Below are positions 1 through 10,129 of a stretch of DNA of 64,000 bases, piece after piece. The stretch is from the NCBI RefSeq assembly GCF_029982035.1, contig NZ_CP104166.1:620001-684000 (forward strand). Direction: 5' to 3'. The notes beneath the pieces were generated by a model. The model did no database searches. It had not been told where the DNA came from and saw only the letters and a list, made by a program, of their open reading frames with translations. The position numbers were made by a program, and so were the translations under genes. This stretch comes from Megaera polyxenophila. GTDB lineage: Bacteria; Pseudomonadota; Alphaproteobacteria; Rickettsiales; Rickettsiaceae. Position 1 is the first letter of the stretch. Every line of letters starts with the position of its first letter.

Positions 1-85
1 AGTATATTCTTTGTAGACAAATTTGAATTAAATATTATCGATAAGTTTCTATTTATTATGGGGATAAATTGCTTTGTTAACTTAA
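1..85 (-). pseudogene. manC: manC distal fragment, severed by the IS91-like array
   Basis: The minus strand has one open frame across this edge fragment, beginning with residues like KLTKQFIPIINRN. If the inserted DNA at 86-4039 is removed, this frame joins in frame to the manC N-terminal part at 4040-4640 (…NIDYIF|KLTKQF…). I infer it is the continuation of the mannose-1-phosphate guanylyltransferase gene, whose 3' end lies outside the window. The stretch is too short for an independent family assignment. Confidence 0.55.
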
Positions 86-237
86 CAAGATAAGCCACCT
101 ATCGGTGGCAGCTTAAAAGAAGATACTCTTGACCGATAAATATTTATGGAGGATTATAATACTGGTATTTGATTTGTTTTAACTTGAGTTATAAAGACTG
201 AATGTTAGACATACATAAGATAATATATAATTGAGTT

Positions 238-492
238 ATGAGTAACTTGCACTCTGAGCAGCATTTGGTCAATGAATTAGCGGTAAAAACTCTTAAGGCC
301 ATTTCTAAAGAGCAAGCAATTCCTTACAGCAGGATCAAAAAGATTTTTTCCGAAGGAGATAAGGAAATAGCCAAGGCTTTCTGGATAATGTTGCGAAAAA
401 TATCTCCCAATCATAAGTATAATTCTGTTTACTATTGCCCTGATTGTAAAGAATTTGATTTAGAACGCAAAGGAAGAAAGATTCCTTGGTAA
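238..492 (+). CDS. IS91-like accessory ORF, 84 aa, CxxC protein (copy 1)
   Basis: A small ORF preceding the transposase. It encodes a helical N-terminal region and one CxxC pair (YYCPDCKEF, residues 66-74) near the C-terminus, suggesting half of a zinc ribbon. It lies in the same frame as the transposase start at 517, separated by two stop codons. It is identical in copies 1, 3 and 4 but frameshifted in copy 2. I do not recognise it as a described IS91 passenger; it may be a regulator or a remnant of a longer transposase N-terminus. Confidence 0.5.
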   Translation: MSNLHSEQHLVNELAVKTLKAISKEQAIPYSRIKKIFSEGDKEIAKAFWIMLRKISPNHKYNSVYYCPDCKEFDLERKGRKIPW

Positions 493-516
493 GAAAACAT
501 TAACTATAAGTAATTT

Positions 517-1695
517 ATGGAAATAGTCGGTAAAGGAATATCTATAAAACATATTTTTCTAGACCGTGGTAATTGGTCTCGATTTCGCTAAAAAATACGG
601 CAAGCTAAGATACGGCATTATTTTCAACGTCACTAAAGTTATATCGTGTGGAACGAAATATTTAGGATTTAAACGTTATAGCTGCCGTGATTGTAACCGC
701 AATAAATCGGTAGCATTCAGCTGTAAAGGTAGGTTTTGTTCTCGTTGTGGTAAGAAACAAACGGATCAATGGGTGAGTAAGGCTAGCAATGTTCTACCAA
801 AAACACGATGGCAGCACATTACATTTACAATGCCGGACTCTTTATGGCCGATATTTTGGCTCAATCGTGATCTGTTTGGATTGATTTCCGGTATTGCAGC
901 AGGAATTATTAAGGAGATAGCTACAAAGAAAAATCTTGTGGTTGGTATATTTACTGCCTTACACACTTTCGGTAGAGATTTAAAACGCAATGTTCATATC
1001 CATTTATCGGTTACTTGCGGCGGTATAAATAGCAAAGGCAAGTGGCAAAAATTATTTTTTCCTGCCGAACCTATTAAAAAAATGTGGAGACATAGAGTCC
1101 TTGAGTTATTTCGCTTTCAATATATCTCAAGTAATTTGAAGTTGCCGTCCGCATATCAAAATGCTGAGAATTTTAATAACTGGATGAGTAGTTTATACGA
1201 AATCAGTTGGTATGTTTATTTACAAAAACCATCGGATGATCATAAACGCAACATAGAATATTTAGGGCGGTATATAAAACGCCCCCTATTTCCGAGACAA
1301 GAATAGAAAATTACGACGGAAAGCAGGTAACGTTTAAATTTCTTGATCACTATAATAATACAATTGATCGCATAACTATGCCCGTGATGCAGTTCATAGC
1401 TAGTCTGATTATGCATATACCAGATCGTTATTTTCGAATGATTAGGTATTACGGTTTTTTATCTAATAGAACTAGGGGCGTACAATTACCTATCGTATAT
1501 AAGGCAATTAATCAAATCGTTCATAAGAAAACTAAGCTCATTAGTTGGAGATTAATGATTTGGTTGAATTTTAAAATAGATCCTCTGTTTTGCTATAATT
1601 GCAATAAATGTATGAATCTGCGGCAAGTTTATTACGGTTTATCTCCGCCATTGTTATTAATAAGAATCAATGAATTATTATCAACGCCTAGATAA
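517..1695 (+). pseudogene. IS91-family transposase, two frameshifts (copy 1)
   Basis: A rolling-circle transposase split over three frames. Segment 1 starts at ATG 517 (MEIVGKGIS…NWSRF). A +1 shift near 586 leads into the 246-aa segment ending at 1306. A -1 shift in the CCCCC run near 1283 leads into the segment ending at 1695. The joined protein reads as one IS91 transposase of about 390 aa: zinc-binding domain (CRDCNRNK…FCSRCGKK), the HxH metal motif (VHIHLSV), and the YxxxY catalytic region (EYLGRYIKRP). A CxxCxxC knuckle (FCYNCNKCM) lies near the C-terminus. Both shifts recur in every copy, so they are inherited or programmed rather than local decay. Confidence 0.75.
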
Positions 1696-2050
1696 CATCA
1701 TTATGGCGAACACTTCTTTCACGTCTTAGCCACATAATTTGTAAAACTGAACCTATTTTTAGATAGATTCTGGCAGAGATTTTTATAAAAGTGTTGATAA
1801 TTTCTAATATTGTGGCTTGTAACTACATTTTATTAAACGAATTTTCAAAGTTTTGATTAACAATTTTTCTGGTTACAAATTTTGAAATTCCTATACTACA
1901 AGATAAGCCACCTATCGGTGGCAGCTTAAAAGAAGATACCCTTGACCGATAAATATTTATGGAGGATTATAATACTGGTATTTGATTTGTTTTAACTTGA
2001 GTTATAAAGACTGAATGTTAGACATACATAAGATAATATATAATTGAGTT

Positions 2051-2304
2051 ATGAGTAACTTGCACTCTGAGCAGCATTTGGTCAATGAATTAGCGGTAAA
2101 AACTCTTAAGGCCATTTCTAAAGAGCAAGCAATTCCTTACAGCAGGATCAAAAGATTTTTTCCGAAGGAGATAAGGAAATAGCCAAGGCTTTCTGGATAA
2201 TGTTGCGAAAAATATCTCCCAATCATAAGTATAATTCTGTTTACTATTGCCCTGATTGTAAAGAATTTGATTTAGAACGCAAAGGAAGAAAGATTCCTTG
2301 GTAA
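2051..2304 (+). pseudogene. IS91-like 84-aa ORF, frameshifted (copy 2)
   Basis: Equivalent of the 84-aa ORF at 238-492, but one A is missing from the A-run near 2150 (ATCAAAAGATT here, ATCAAAAAGATT in the other copies). The frame is lost after about 34 codons. This is the only copy in the window with this lesion. Confidence 0.8.
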
Positions 2305-2328
2305 GAAAACATTAACTATAAGTAATTT

Positions 2329-3507
2329 ATGGAAATAGTCGGTAAAGGAATATCTATAAAACATATTTTTCTAGACCGTGGTAATTGGTCTCGATTTCGC
2401 TAAAAAATACGGCAAGCTAAGATACGGCATTATTTTCAACGTCACTAAAGTTATATCGTGTGGAACGAAATATTTAGGATTTAAACGTTATAGCTGCCGT
2501 GATTGTAACCGCAATAAATCGGTAGCATTCAGCTGTAAAGGTAGGTTTTGTTCTCGTTGTGGTAAGAAACAAACGGATCAATGGGTGAGTAAGGCTAGCA
2601 ATGTTCTACCAAAAACACGATGGCAGCACATTACATTTACAATGCCGGACTCTTTATGGCCGATATTTTGGCTCAATCGTGATCTGTTTGGATTGATTTC
2701 CGGTATTGCAGCAGGAATTATTAAGGAGATAGCTACAAAGAAAAATCTTGTGGTTGGTATATTTACTGCCTTACACACTTTCGGTAGAGATTTAAAACGC
2801 AATGTTCATATCCATTTATCGGTTACTTGCGGCGGTATAAATAGCAAAGGCAAGTGGCAAAAATTATTTTTTCCTGCCGAACCTATTAAAAAAATGTGGA
2901 GACATAGAGTCCTTGAGTTATTTCGCTTTCAATATATCTCAAGTAATTTGAAGTTGCCGTCCGCATATCAAAATGCTGAGAATTTTAATAACTGGATGAG
3001 TAGTTTATACGAAATCAGTTGGTATGTTTATTTACAAAAACCATCGGATGATCATAAACGCAACATAGAATATTTAGGGCGGTATATAAAACGCCCCCTA
3101 TTTCCGAGACAAGAATAGAAAATTACGACGGAAAGCAGGTAACGTTTAAATTTCTTGATCACTATAATAATACAATTGATCGCATAACTATGCCCGTGAT
3201 GCAGTTCATAGCTAGTCTGATTATGCATATACCAGATCGTTATTTTCGAATGATTAGGTATTACGGTTTTTTATCTAATAGAACTAGGGGCGTACAATTA
3301 CCTATCGTATATAAGGCAATTAATCAAATCGTTCATAAGAAAACTAAGCTCATTAGTTGGAGATTAATGATTTGGTTGAATTTTAAAATAGATCCTCTGT
3401 TTTGCTATAATTGCAATAAATGTATGAATCTGCGGCAAGTTTATTACGGTTTATCTCCGCCATTGTTATTAATAAGAACCAATGAATTATTATCAACGCC
3501 TAGATAA
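2329..3507 (+). pseudogene. IS91-family transposase, two frameshifts (copy 2)
   Basis: Same three-frame organisation as copy 1: ATG at 2329, +1 shift near 2398, 246-aa segment ending at 3118, -1 shift at the C-run near 3095, and C-terminal segment ending at 3507. The middle segment is identical in protein sequence to the other copies. The C-terminal segment has Thr (LLLIRTNELL) where copies 1 and 4 have Ile, matching copy 3. Confidence 0.75.
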
Positions 3508-3711
3508 CATCATTATGGCGAACACTTCTTTCACGTCTTGGCCACATAATTTGTAAAACTGAACCTATTTTTAGATAGATTCTGGCAGAGATTTTTGTAA
3601 AAGTGTTGATAATTTCTAATATTGTGGCTGGTAACTACATATTTATTAAACGAATTTTTAAAAAGCTGATTGATGATTTTTCTGGTTGCAAATTTTGAAT
3701 TTCCTATACTA

Positions 3712-4039
3712 TAAAATAGATCCTCTGTTTTGCTATAATTGCAATAAATGTATGAATCTGCGGCAAGTTTATTACGGTTTATCTCCGCCATTGTTATTAA
3801 TAAGAACCAATGAATTATTATCAACGCCTAGATAACATCATTATGGCGAACACTTCTTTCACGTCTTGGCCACATAATTTGTAAAACTGAACCTATTTTT
3901 AGATAGATTCTGGCAGAGATTTTTGTAAAAGTGTTGATAATTTCTAATATTGTGGCTGGTAACTACATATTTATTAAACGAATTTTTAAAAAGCTGATTG
4001 ATGATTTTTCTGGTTGCAAATTTTGAATTTCCTATACTA
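3712..4039 (+). mobile_element. 3'-end remnant of an IS91-like element, 328 bp
   Basis: This stretch repeats positions 3384-3711, the last 328 bp of copy 2 (subtype B), ending in the same CCTATACTA. It starts inside the transposase C-terminal segment (TAAAATAGATCC). It is either a partial one-ended insertion or the tail of a resident copy into which copy 2 moved. The apparent minus-strand ORF at 3531-3824 is only the antisense of element sequence. Confidence 0.85.
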
Positions 4040-4640
4040 AAATATAATCAATATTGAAAACATAAATCCCTGAATTCCAAAAATATTCTGGTAGGGCAGT
4101 TAATTTTTTAGCTAATTCTTTATCGGGTTTTTCTATAAATTTAGTTCCTAAATACACATCCTTATTTATTTGTTGTTTTGCTTTTATATAACCGAAATTT
4201 ATGTTAGGGGAGGTTGGAGGCACACCTATTACACTAAATTTATACTTTTTAGTGGCTTTTAAGGCTATATTTAAACTGTCTCTATAATTTAACCAGTCCT
4301 CGATGCGATGATCTGATGGAATAAGAATTATAGTATCATAGCCTTGTTGTTTTGCGTAGTATGATGCCGCTAACGCACATATAGCTGTATTTTTTGAATC
4401 AGGTTCAAAAATTATTTTAGCCGGTACATTTATTTCTTTTAACTGCTTAACTACAATTTCTTGATTATTAATATTGGCAACTATTAAAGGCTTCCCCAAA
4501 TAGCTATTACGGATTATCGTGTTTTGGAATAAACTTAAATTGGCAAAATTTTTTATAAATTGTTTCGGTCTTGTTTTTTGAGATAATGGCCATAGGCGAG
4601 ATCCATTTCCTCCTGCTAATATAACTGATTGTACTTTCAT
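4040..4640 (-). pseudogene. manC: mannose-1-phosphate guanylyltransferase, N-terminal part, IS-interrupted
   Basis: About 200 residues of a GDP-mannose pyrophosphorylase. The nucleotidyltransferase signature LAGGNGSRLWPLSQKTRPKQ is at residues 8-27, followed by typical features (IIFEPDSKNTA, ILIPSDHRIEDW, FGYIKA, KFIEKPD, YFWNSGIYVF). Family members are 350 aa or longer, so the C-terminal part is missing. The frame stops at the IS91-like remnant end (4039) and resumes beyond the array at position 85. The normal product makes GDP-mannose from mannose-1-phosphate and GTP for surface polysaccharide. As it stands the gene should be non-functional unless a truncated product has some use. Confidence 0.85.
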
Positions 4641-4808
4641 TTATTTTTATTATAACTTTTAGTGTGTGGTATTTATAGTAACTAATAGTTGTTAATGTCA
4701 ACTTATAGTTATAATAAAATATCAATATAAATGGGACTAAAAATTTACATGTGGCATATTTGCTAATTTTATATTTAAAAGTTAACTACTTCTCAATAGT
4801 TATAGAGA

Positions 4809-6770
4809 TTAATAAAAATTATAAGGATCTATGTCTATTTTGACCTGGAAGGATGACGGGATTTTACAATTGGAAAACCATAGAGAGATATATTTCTGGA
4901 TATTAAAATTCCTTTCAGAAATTATTAATATTCTATATCTATAACGGCCGGACAGCTTAAATATTAGGGCTTCAGCTGGTCCTAGTATTCTTGCTGAGCT
5001 AATAGGGGCTTTTTGAACTATATAATTTGCTATAGATAATGTTTTTTCCAGATATTTGCCTGCCACATTAATAACTGCCATTTTTGTAAACGGGGGCATT
5101 TTTGCCTCTTTTCGAGATAGCATCTCCATTTCAATAAATTCTTCTTCTTTACCTTGGGCGAGGGCGGTTAGGGCTTTGTTTTCAGGAAAATAGCTCTGTA
5201 ATAGCATTTTCCCTTTAATCGTTTTAGTTCTGCCAGCCCGTCCTCCTACCTGATGAAGTAATTGAAATGTTTTTTCTACGGATTTTAGGTCTCCTCCCAG
5301 GAATCCAAGATCTGCATCAATTACACCTACTAAAGAAAGTTTTGGAAAGTGATAACCTTTTGTAACGATCTGCGTGCCGATTAATATATCAATATTACCG
5401 GTTTCCATTTCATTTAATAGAGTTTGGATTTGATTTATTTTTGTAGTTTGGTCTTTGCTTATTACTTTTATCCGTGAATCTGGAAATAACTTTTTTACCT
5501 CTTCCTCAATTCTTTCAACTCCTGGTCCACATAAGATTAACGAATTATCTTCGTGACATTCAGGACAAATGTCATAAATTTTACCCACACTACCGCAATG
5601 GTGGCATTCTATTAATTTTCTACTTTTATGGACCACCATTGATGCCGAGCATTTACTGCACTGAAATCTATAACCACAAGTTTTACATAAGATTAATGGC
5701 GCATATCCACGTCTGTTTAAAAAAAGTAAACACTGATTCCCTTGCCCTAGCGTTGTGTTAATGGCGGTAACTAATGGCTTTGAAAGCCAGCTATTTTGCT
5801 CTAACTCAATTCTCCGCATATCTATAATTTCTACTTGTGGTAAGCTGGCATCGCTGAAACGGCTTTTAAGCTCCACCATTGAATATTTTTCCTGCTGGAC
5901 GTTATAAATAGTTTCAATCGAAGGGGTTGCTGAAACTAAAATTACTGAAGCACCTAATAAATTAGCTTTTAATACCGCCATGTCACGGGCATTATATAAA
6001 ACTCCCTCGCCTTGTTTGTAAGAAGCGTCATGTTCTTCATCTACTACAATTAGTGTCAGGTTCTTATAGGGTAAAAACAAGCTACTTCTAGCTCCTATTA
6101 CAACTTGGGTTGAACCGCTTAATATACCCTGCATAATCTTTTTTTTGCGAGCTTTACTAATGGTCGAATTCCACACAACTGGTTTAAAACCAAAACGTTC
6201 TGTAAAACGTTTTATTATTTGTGAGCTTAGCGAAATTTCTGGGAGCATTATTAACGATTGTTTTCCCTTTTTGATTGTTTCAGCTACTAAATGGAAATAT
6301 ACTTCCGTTTTCCCTGAACCGGTTACTCCTTTTAATAACACAGGTTTTGTGGTTACTTTTATAAAATCTAAGGTACTAGCTTGTTCTTCCGATAAATTGG
6401 GTAAGGAATGTTCCCCGGAAAATCCTTCACTTTTGGTTTGGAAAACTTCTAGATTTATATCAAAAGGGATAACAAGTTTAGCAATAGAACCAAGTGAAGC
6501 TAGGTAATAGCTACTTGCTTTTTTGATTAGTTCAATGTTAGCCAGACCAATATTTTTATAATTGTTATCAGCGGGATTTAAAGTTAGATCGATTATTTTA
6601 AGCTTCTTATCACTAGAGGAGCAATTTGTTTCCCAAACTACTCCGGTTATGTTTCTACTGCGAAAAGGAACGATAATTAAATCTCCTACTTCTATGTTAA
6701 TATCTTTGGAGATCTTATAATCTAAAGGAAATAAGCCGGCTTTAGGGATCAGAACTTTTATTATCTGCAC
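4809..6770 (-). CDS. priA: Primosomal replication protein N' (PriA helicase)
   Basis: A 653-aa superfamily-2 helicase that restarts stalled replication forks by loading the replicative helicase. Walker A (GVTGSGKT) is at residues 148-155 and the DEEH Walker B box at about 244-247. A zinc-binding region with paired cysteines (CKTCGYRFQCSKC … CHHCG … CPEC) lies in the second half, followed by GPGVERIEEEV and the late helicase motif QVGGRAGR. The protein is somewhat shorter than the E. coli enzyme (732 aa) but has all core motifs. Its start MQIIKVLIPKAG matches the usual N-terminal DNA-binding domain opening. Confidence 0.95.
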   Translation of the reverse strand: MQIIKVLIPKAGLFPLDYKISKDINIEVGDLIIVPFRSRNITGVVWETNCSSSDKKLKIIDLTLNPADNNYKNIGLANIELIKKASSYYLASLGSIAKLVIPFDINLEVFQTKSEGFSGEHSLPNLSEEQASTLDFIKVTTKPVLLKGVTGSGKTEVYFHLVAETIKKGKQSLIMLPEISLSSQIIKRFTERFGFKPVVWNSTISKARKKKIMQGILSGSTQVVIGARSSLFLPYKNLTLIVVDEEHDASYKQGEGVLYNARDMAVLKANLLGASVILVSATPSIETIYNVQQEKYSMVELKSRFSDASLPQVEIIDMRRIELEQNSWLSKPLVTAINTTLGQGNQCLLFLNRRGYAPLILCKTCGYRFQCSKCSASMVVHKSRKLIECHHCGSVGKIYDICPECHEDNSLILCGPGVERIEEEVKKLFPDSRIKVISKDQTTKINQIQTLLNEMETGNIDILIGTQIVTKGYHFPKLSLVGVIDADLGFLGGDLKSVEKTFQLLHQVGGRAGRTKTIKGKMLLQSYFPENKALTALAQGKEEEFIEMEMLSRKEAKMPPFTKMAVINVAGKYLEKTLSIANYIVQKAPISSARILGPAEALIFKLSGRYRYRILIISERNFNIQKYISLWFSNCKIPSSFQVKIDIDPYNFY

Positions 6771-7017
6771 GATAAATTATTTCTATATAAAATTATTAAT
6801 CTAACCTATCTTTAAAAGAGGAAATTGAAAAGTAAAATAAATAGTTTTAAGAGAAAGTCTAGAAAGTTTTATAAGCTGATTTTTCTGCATGCTCAACATA
6901 TAAAATAGATATTTAAATAAAAAAACTCTAGACCCGGTAAAAAACTTTTGTTATAAGGAGTGGAGTTCAATTATTCTGTATTCCTAAAGTGGTCTTTGCG
7001 GAGTAATTTTTTCTTAT

Positions 7018-7092
7018 TCCTCGGTAGCTCAGTGGTAGAGCAAACGGCTGTTAACCGTTCGGTCGCTGGTTCGAATCCGGCCCGAGGAGCCA
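7018..7092 (+). tRNA. tRNA-Asn (GTT)
   Basis: A full cloverleaf: acceptor TCCTCGG/CCGAGGA, D-arm GCTCAGTGGTAGAGC, anticodon stem AACGG/CCGTT around loop CTGTTAA (anticodon GTT), T-arm with GGTTCGAATCC, discriminator G, and encoded CCA. A T-run directly after the gene may serve as terminator. Confidence 0.97.
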
Positions 7093-7270
7093 TTTTTTGT
7101 TCGATAAAACCTGACTAAATCCAAGAACCATTTTAGAACACTACGAGTTAGAGCAATATATTTTCTTATAATATAAATATTGCTAAAACTCCTTTAGAGT
7201 TAGCTTTATGTTAGAAAATAAGGGAAGATACCCATTTATATATACTACTTATGCACAGGACAGGTGTATA

Positions 7271-8315
7271 TTATGGAGTATAGGGAATTACAAAAGTAAA
7301 ACTAGAACCGTTTTTACCGTCACTTTCACACCAGATTTGGCCTTTATGAGCTTCAATAACTTTTTTGCATAAAGCAAGTCCTAGTCCTCGGCCACCGGAA
7401 GGTGTCTTTGTTCTGGAGCTAACCATAAAAGTGCCAAAGATATGATGGAGTTCTTGTGGGGGGATTCCTAATCCTTCATCAGTAATATTGAACTTAACCA
7501 AATTTTCTTCCTTTCTGAAGGAAACGGTAATAGTTCCCTCAGGGCTGTACGAAATAGCATTAGTAATTAAATTATCGAGCGTTGAAGTTATATAATGCTT
7601 ATCACAATTAACCATTAGATTATCTTGTATGTCATAGATAAATTCGAGCTCTTTATCATTTAAATAGATTTTCCTACAAATCTCCGATCGTTGATAGATA
7701 AGCTCACTTAAATTTACTTTTGTACAGCTAAGCTCATAAGTGAGACTTTTAAGTTTTGATAAATCAACCATATTATTTACAAGGCTTACAAGGCGTTCAG
7801 AGCTTTCTGCTATTTCCTTGATTGCACTTCGCCTTTGTTGTTCAGTGAATTTATCATAATTATCCCATAGAACTTGACCTATACTAGTAATACCGGTGAC
7901 AGGGGTACGAATTTCATGTTGAAGGTTTCGTAAGAATTCGTCCTTGAGTTCCTGCGACTTAATTAGCTCCAATTTTTGGTCATCTAATTTATTATCTAAT
8001 TTGCTAACTTTAAGTTCAGTTATTTTATTCTCTTCTTGTTTTTGTTTAAAGAAGGAGAGTAATAAGACACTTATCAGCAGTAAAGAATAAGTGATTTGTA
8101 ATTGCAAATTATCTGTATGATCATTTAAAGAGCTTATATTCATATACATTTCGCAATATTGTACAGCAATTGCTACTCCTATTATGGTAAATAATATAGC
8201 TGTTTGCCATCTTATCAAAATTGCTATAGCAGTTAAACTTGCCATTAATATAATAGCATGTAGTTGATTAAATTGACCTGCTATAGCTAATACGCTATTA
8301 CAGAAAGCTAAATTA
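7271..8315 (-). pseudogene. Symporter-histidine kinase fusion, C-terminal (kinase) part
   Basis: The third piece of the gene that begins at 13690. It encodes the end of a membrane region, then HisKA with the phospho-acceptor box (HEIRTPVTGITS) and HATPase_c with N box (DNLITNAISYSPEG), G1 (DEGLGIPP) and G2 (GGRGLGLAL). The frame is open up to the IS junction at 8315, so the ATG at 8245 is only an internal Met. It joins gaplessly to the middle piece when copy 3 is removed (…NIAVFY|NLAFCNS…). Alone it lacks its sensor; expression as a free kinase from the internal Met is possible but unproven. Confidence 0.88.
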
Positions 8316-8467
8316 CAAGATAAGCCACCTATCGGTGGCAGCTTAAAAGAAGATACCCTTGACCGATAAATATTTATGGAGGATTATAATACTGGTATTT
8401 GATTTGTTTTAACTTGAGTTATAAAGACTGAATGTTAGACATACATAAGATAATATATAATTGAGTT

Positions 8468-8722
8468 ATGAGTAACTTGCACTCTGAGCAGCATTTGGTC
8501 AATGAATTAGCGGTAAAAACTCTTAAGGCCATTTCTAAAGAGCAAGCAATTCCTTACAGCAGGATCAAAAAGATTTTTTCCGAAGGAGATAAGGAAATAG
8601 CCAAGGCTTTCTGGATAATGTTGCGAAAAATATCTCCCAATCATAAGTATAATTCTGTTTACTATTGCCCTGATTGTAAAGAATTTGATTTAGAACGCAA
8701 AGGAAGAAAGATTCCTTGGTAA
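8468..8722 (+). CDS. IS91-like accessory ORF, 84 aa, CxxC protein (copy 3)
   Basis: Identical in protein sequence to the 84-aa ORF of copy 1 (238-492), with one CxxC pair near the C-terminus. Function unknown. Confidence 0.5.
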   Translation: MSNLHSEQHLVNELAVKTLKAISKEQAIPYSRIKKIFSEGDKEIAKAFWIMLRKISPNHKYNSVYYCPDCKEFDLERKGRKIPW

Positions 8723-8746
8723 GAAAACATTAACTATAAGTAATTT

Positions 8747-9925
8747 ATGGAAATAGTCGGTAAAGGAATATCTATAAAACATATTTTTCTAGACCGTGGT
8801 AATTGGTCTCGATTTCGCTAAAAAATACGGCAAGCTAAGATACGGCATTATTTTCAACGTCACTAAAGTTATATCGTGTGGAACGAAATATTTAGGATTT
8901 AAACGTTATAGCTGCCGTGATTGTAACCGCAATAAATCGGTAGCATTCAGCTGTAAAGGTAGGTTTTGTTCTCGTTGTGGTAAGAAACAAACGGATCAAT
9001 GGGTGAGTAAGGCTAGCAATGTTCTACCAAAAACACGATGGCAGCACATTACATTTACAATGCCGGACTCTTTATGGCCGATATTTTGGCTCAATCGTGA
9101 TCTGTTTGGATTGATTTCCGGTATTGCAGCAGGAATTATTAAGGAGATAGCTACAAAGAAAAATCTTGTGGTTGGTATATTTACTGCCTTACACACTTTC
9201 GGTAGAGATTTAAAACGCAATGTTCATATCCATTTATCGGTTACTTGCGGCGGTATAAATAGCAAAGGCAAGTGGCAAAAATTATTTTTTCCTGCCGAAC
9301 CTATTAAAAAAATGTGGAGACATAGAGTCCTTGAGTTATTTCGCTTTCAATATATCTCAAGTAATTTGAAGTTGCCGTCCGCATATCAAAATGCTGAGAA
9401 TTTTAATAACTGGATGAGTAGTTTATACGAAATCAGTTGGTATGTTTATTTACAAAAACCATCGGATGATCATAAACGCAACATAGAATATTTAGGGCGG
9501 TATATAAAACGCCCCCTATTTCCGAGACAAGAATAGAAAATTACGACGGAAAGCAGGTAACGTTTAAATTTCTTGATCACTATAATAATACAATTGATCG
9601 CATAACTATGCCCGTGATGCAGTTCATAGCTAGTCTGATTATGCATATACCAGATCGTTATTTTCGAATGATTAGGTATTACGGTTTTTTATCTAATAGA
9701 ACTAGGGGCGTACAATTACCTATCGTATATAAGGCAATTAATCAAATCGTTCATAAGAAAACTAAGCTCATTAGTTGGAGATTAATGATTTGGTTGAATT
9801 TTAAAATAGATCCTCTGTTTTGCTATAATTGCAATAAATGTATGAATCTGCGGCAAGTTTATTACGGTTTATCTCCGCCATTGTTATTAATAAGAACCAA
9901 TGAATTATTATCAACGCCTAGATAA
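8747..9925 (+). pseudogene. IS91-family transposase, two frameshifts (copy 3)
   Basis: Same arrangement as copy 1: ATG at 8747, +1 shift near 8816, 246-aa segment ending at 9536, -1 shift near 9513, C-terminal segment ending at 9925. Zinc-binding, HxH and YxxxY motifs are all present once the three segments are joined. Thr variant in the C-terminal segment, as in copy 2. Confidence 0.75.
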
Positions 9926-10129
9926 CATCATTATGGCGAACACTTCTTTCACGTCTTGGCCACATAATTTGTAAAACTGAACCTATTTTTAGATAGATTC
10001 TGGCAGAGATTTTTGTAAAAGTGTTGATAATTTCTAATATTGTGGCTGGTAACTACATATTTATTAAACGAATTTTTAAAAAGCTGATTGATGATTTTTC
10101 TGGTTGCAAATTTTGAATTTCCTATACTA

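Larger units (their letters stand above)
86..1898 (+). mobile_element. IS91-like element, copy 1 (subtype A)
   Basis: A 1813-bp unit running from CAAGATAAGCC to CCTATACTA, nearly identical to the copies at 1899, 8316 and 11167. The ends are set by comparing the four copies and by gapless restoration of interrupted genes when the unit is removed. A subterminal hairpin (GCCACC-TATC-GGTGGC) lies just inside the left end. There are no terminal inverted repeats and no target duplication, as known for the rolling-circle IS91 family. It carries an 84-aa ORF and a transposase split over three frames. The 3' end matches copy 4 (subtype A: TCAAAGTTTTGATTAACA), not copies 2 and 3. Confidence 0.85.
1899..3711 (+). 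mobile_element. IS91-like element, copy 2 (subtype B), abutting copy 1
   Basis: A second full-length unit that begins at the base after copy 1 ends (CCTATACTA|CAAGATAAGCC), giving a head-to-tail tandem with no spacer. Its 3' end is subtype B (TTAAAAAGCTGATTGATGA), like copy 3 and the remnant at 3712. It is followed at once by a 328-bp duplicate of its own last 328 bp. A tandem without spacer is what rolling-circle read-through of the termination end would leave; recombination between copies is the alternative. Confidence 0.85.
8316..10129 (+). mobile_element. IS91-like element, copy 3 (subtype B)
   Basis: A full-length 1814-bp unit (CAAGATAAGCC…CCTATACTA) inserted antisense to the symporter-kinase gene, between its last membrane segments and the kinase. 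Removing exactly this unit gives AAATTA|TAAAATACC and restores an alignment without gaps to the paralogue at 30247-33063. This is the clearest evidence for the element's ends. Its 3' end matches copy 2. Confidence 0.92.

Noticed and set aside
766..990. Minus-strand 74-aa frame in each IS91-like copy (also 2578-2802, 8996-9220, 11847-12071)
   Set aside because: It is the antisense of the zinc-binding and catalytic transposase region, has no ribosome site, and repeats only because the element repeats.
5474..6507. Plus-strand frames inside priA (95 and 120 aa)
   Set aside because: Antisense to conserved PriA helicase and zinc motifs; shadows of the real gene.
9949..10129. C-terminal extension of the symporter frame beyond 10130
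   Set aside because: These ~60 codons are antisense IS91-like sequence and also appear at the remnant (3531-3824), so they are a chimeric read-through, not native protein.
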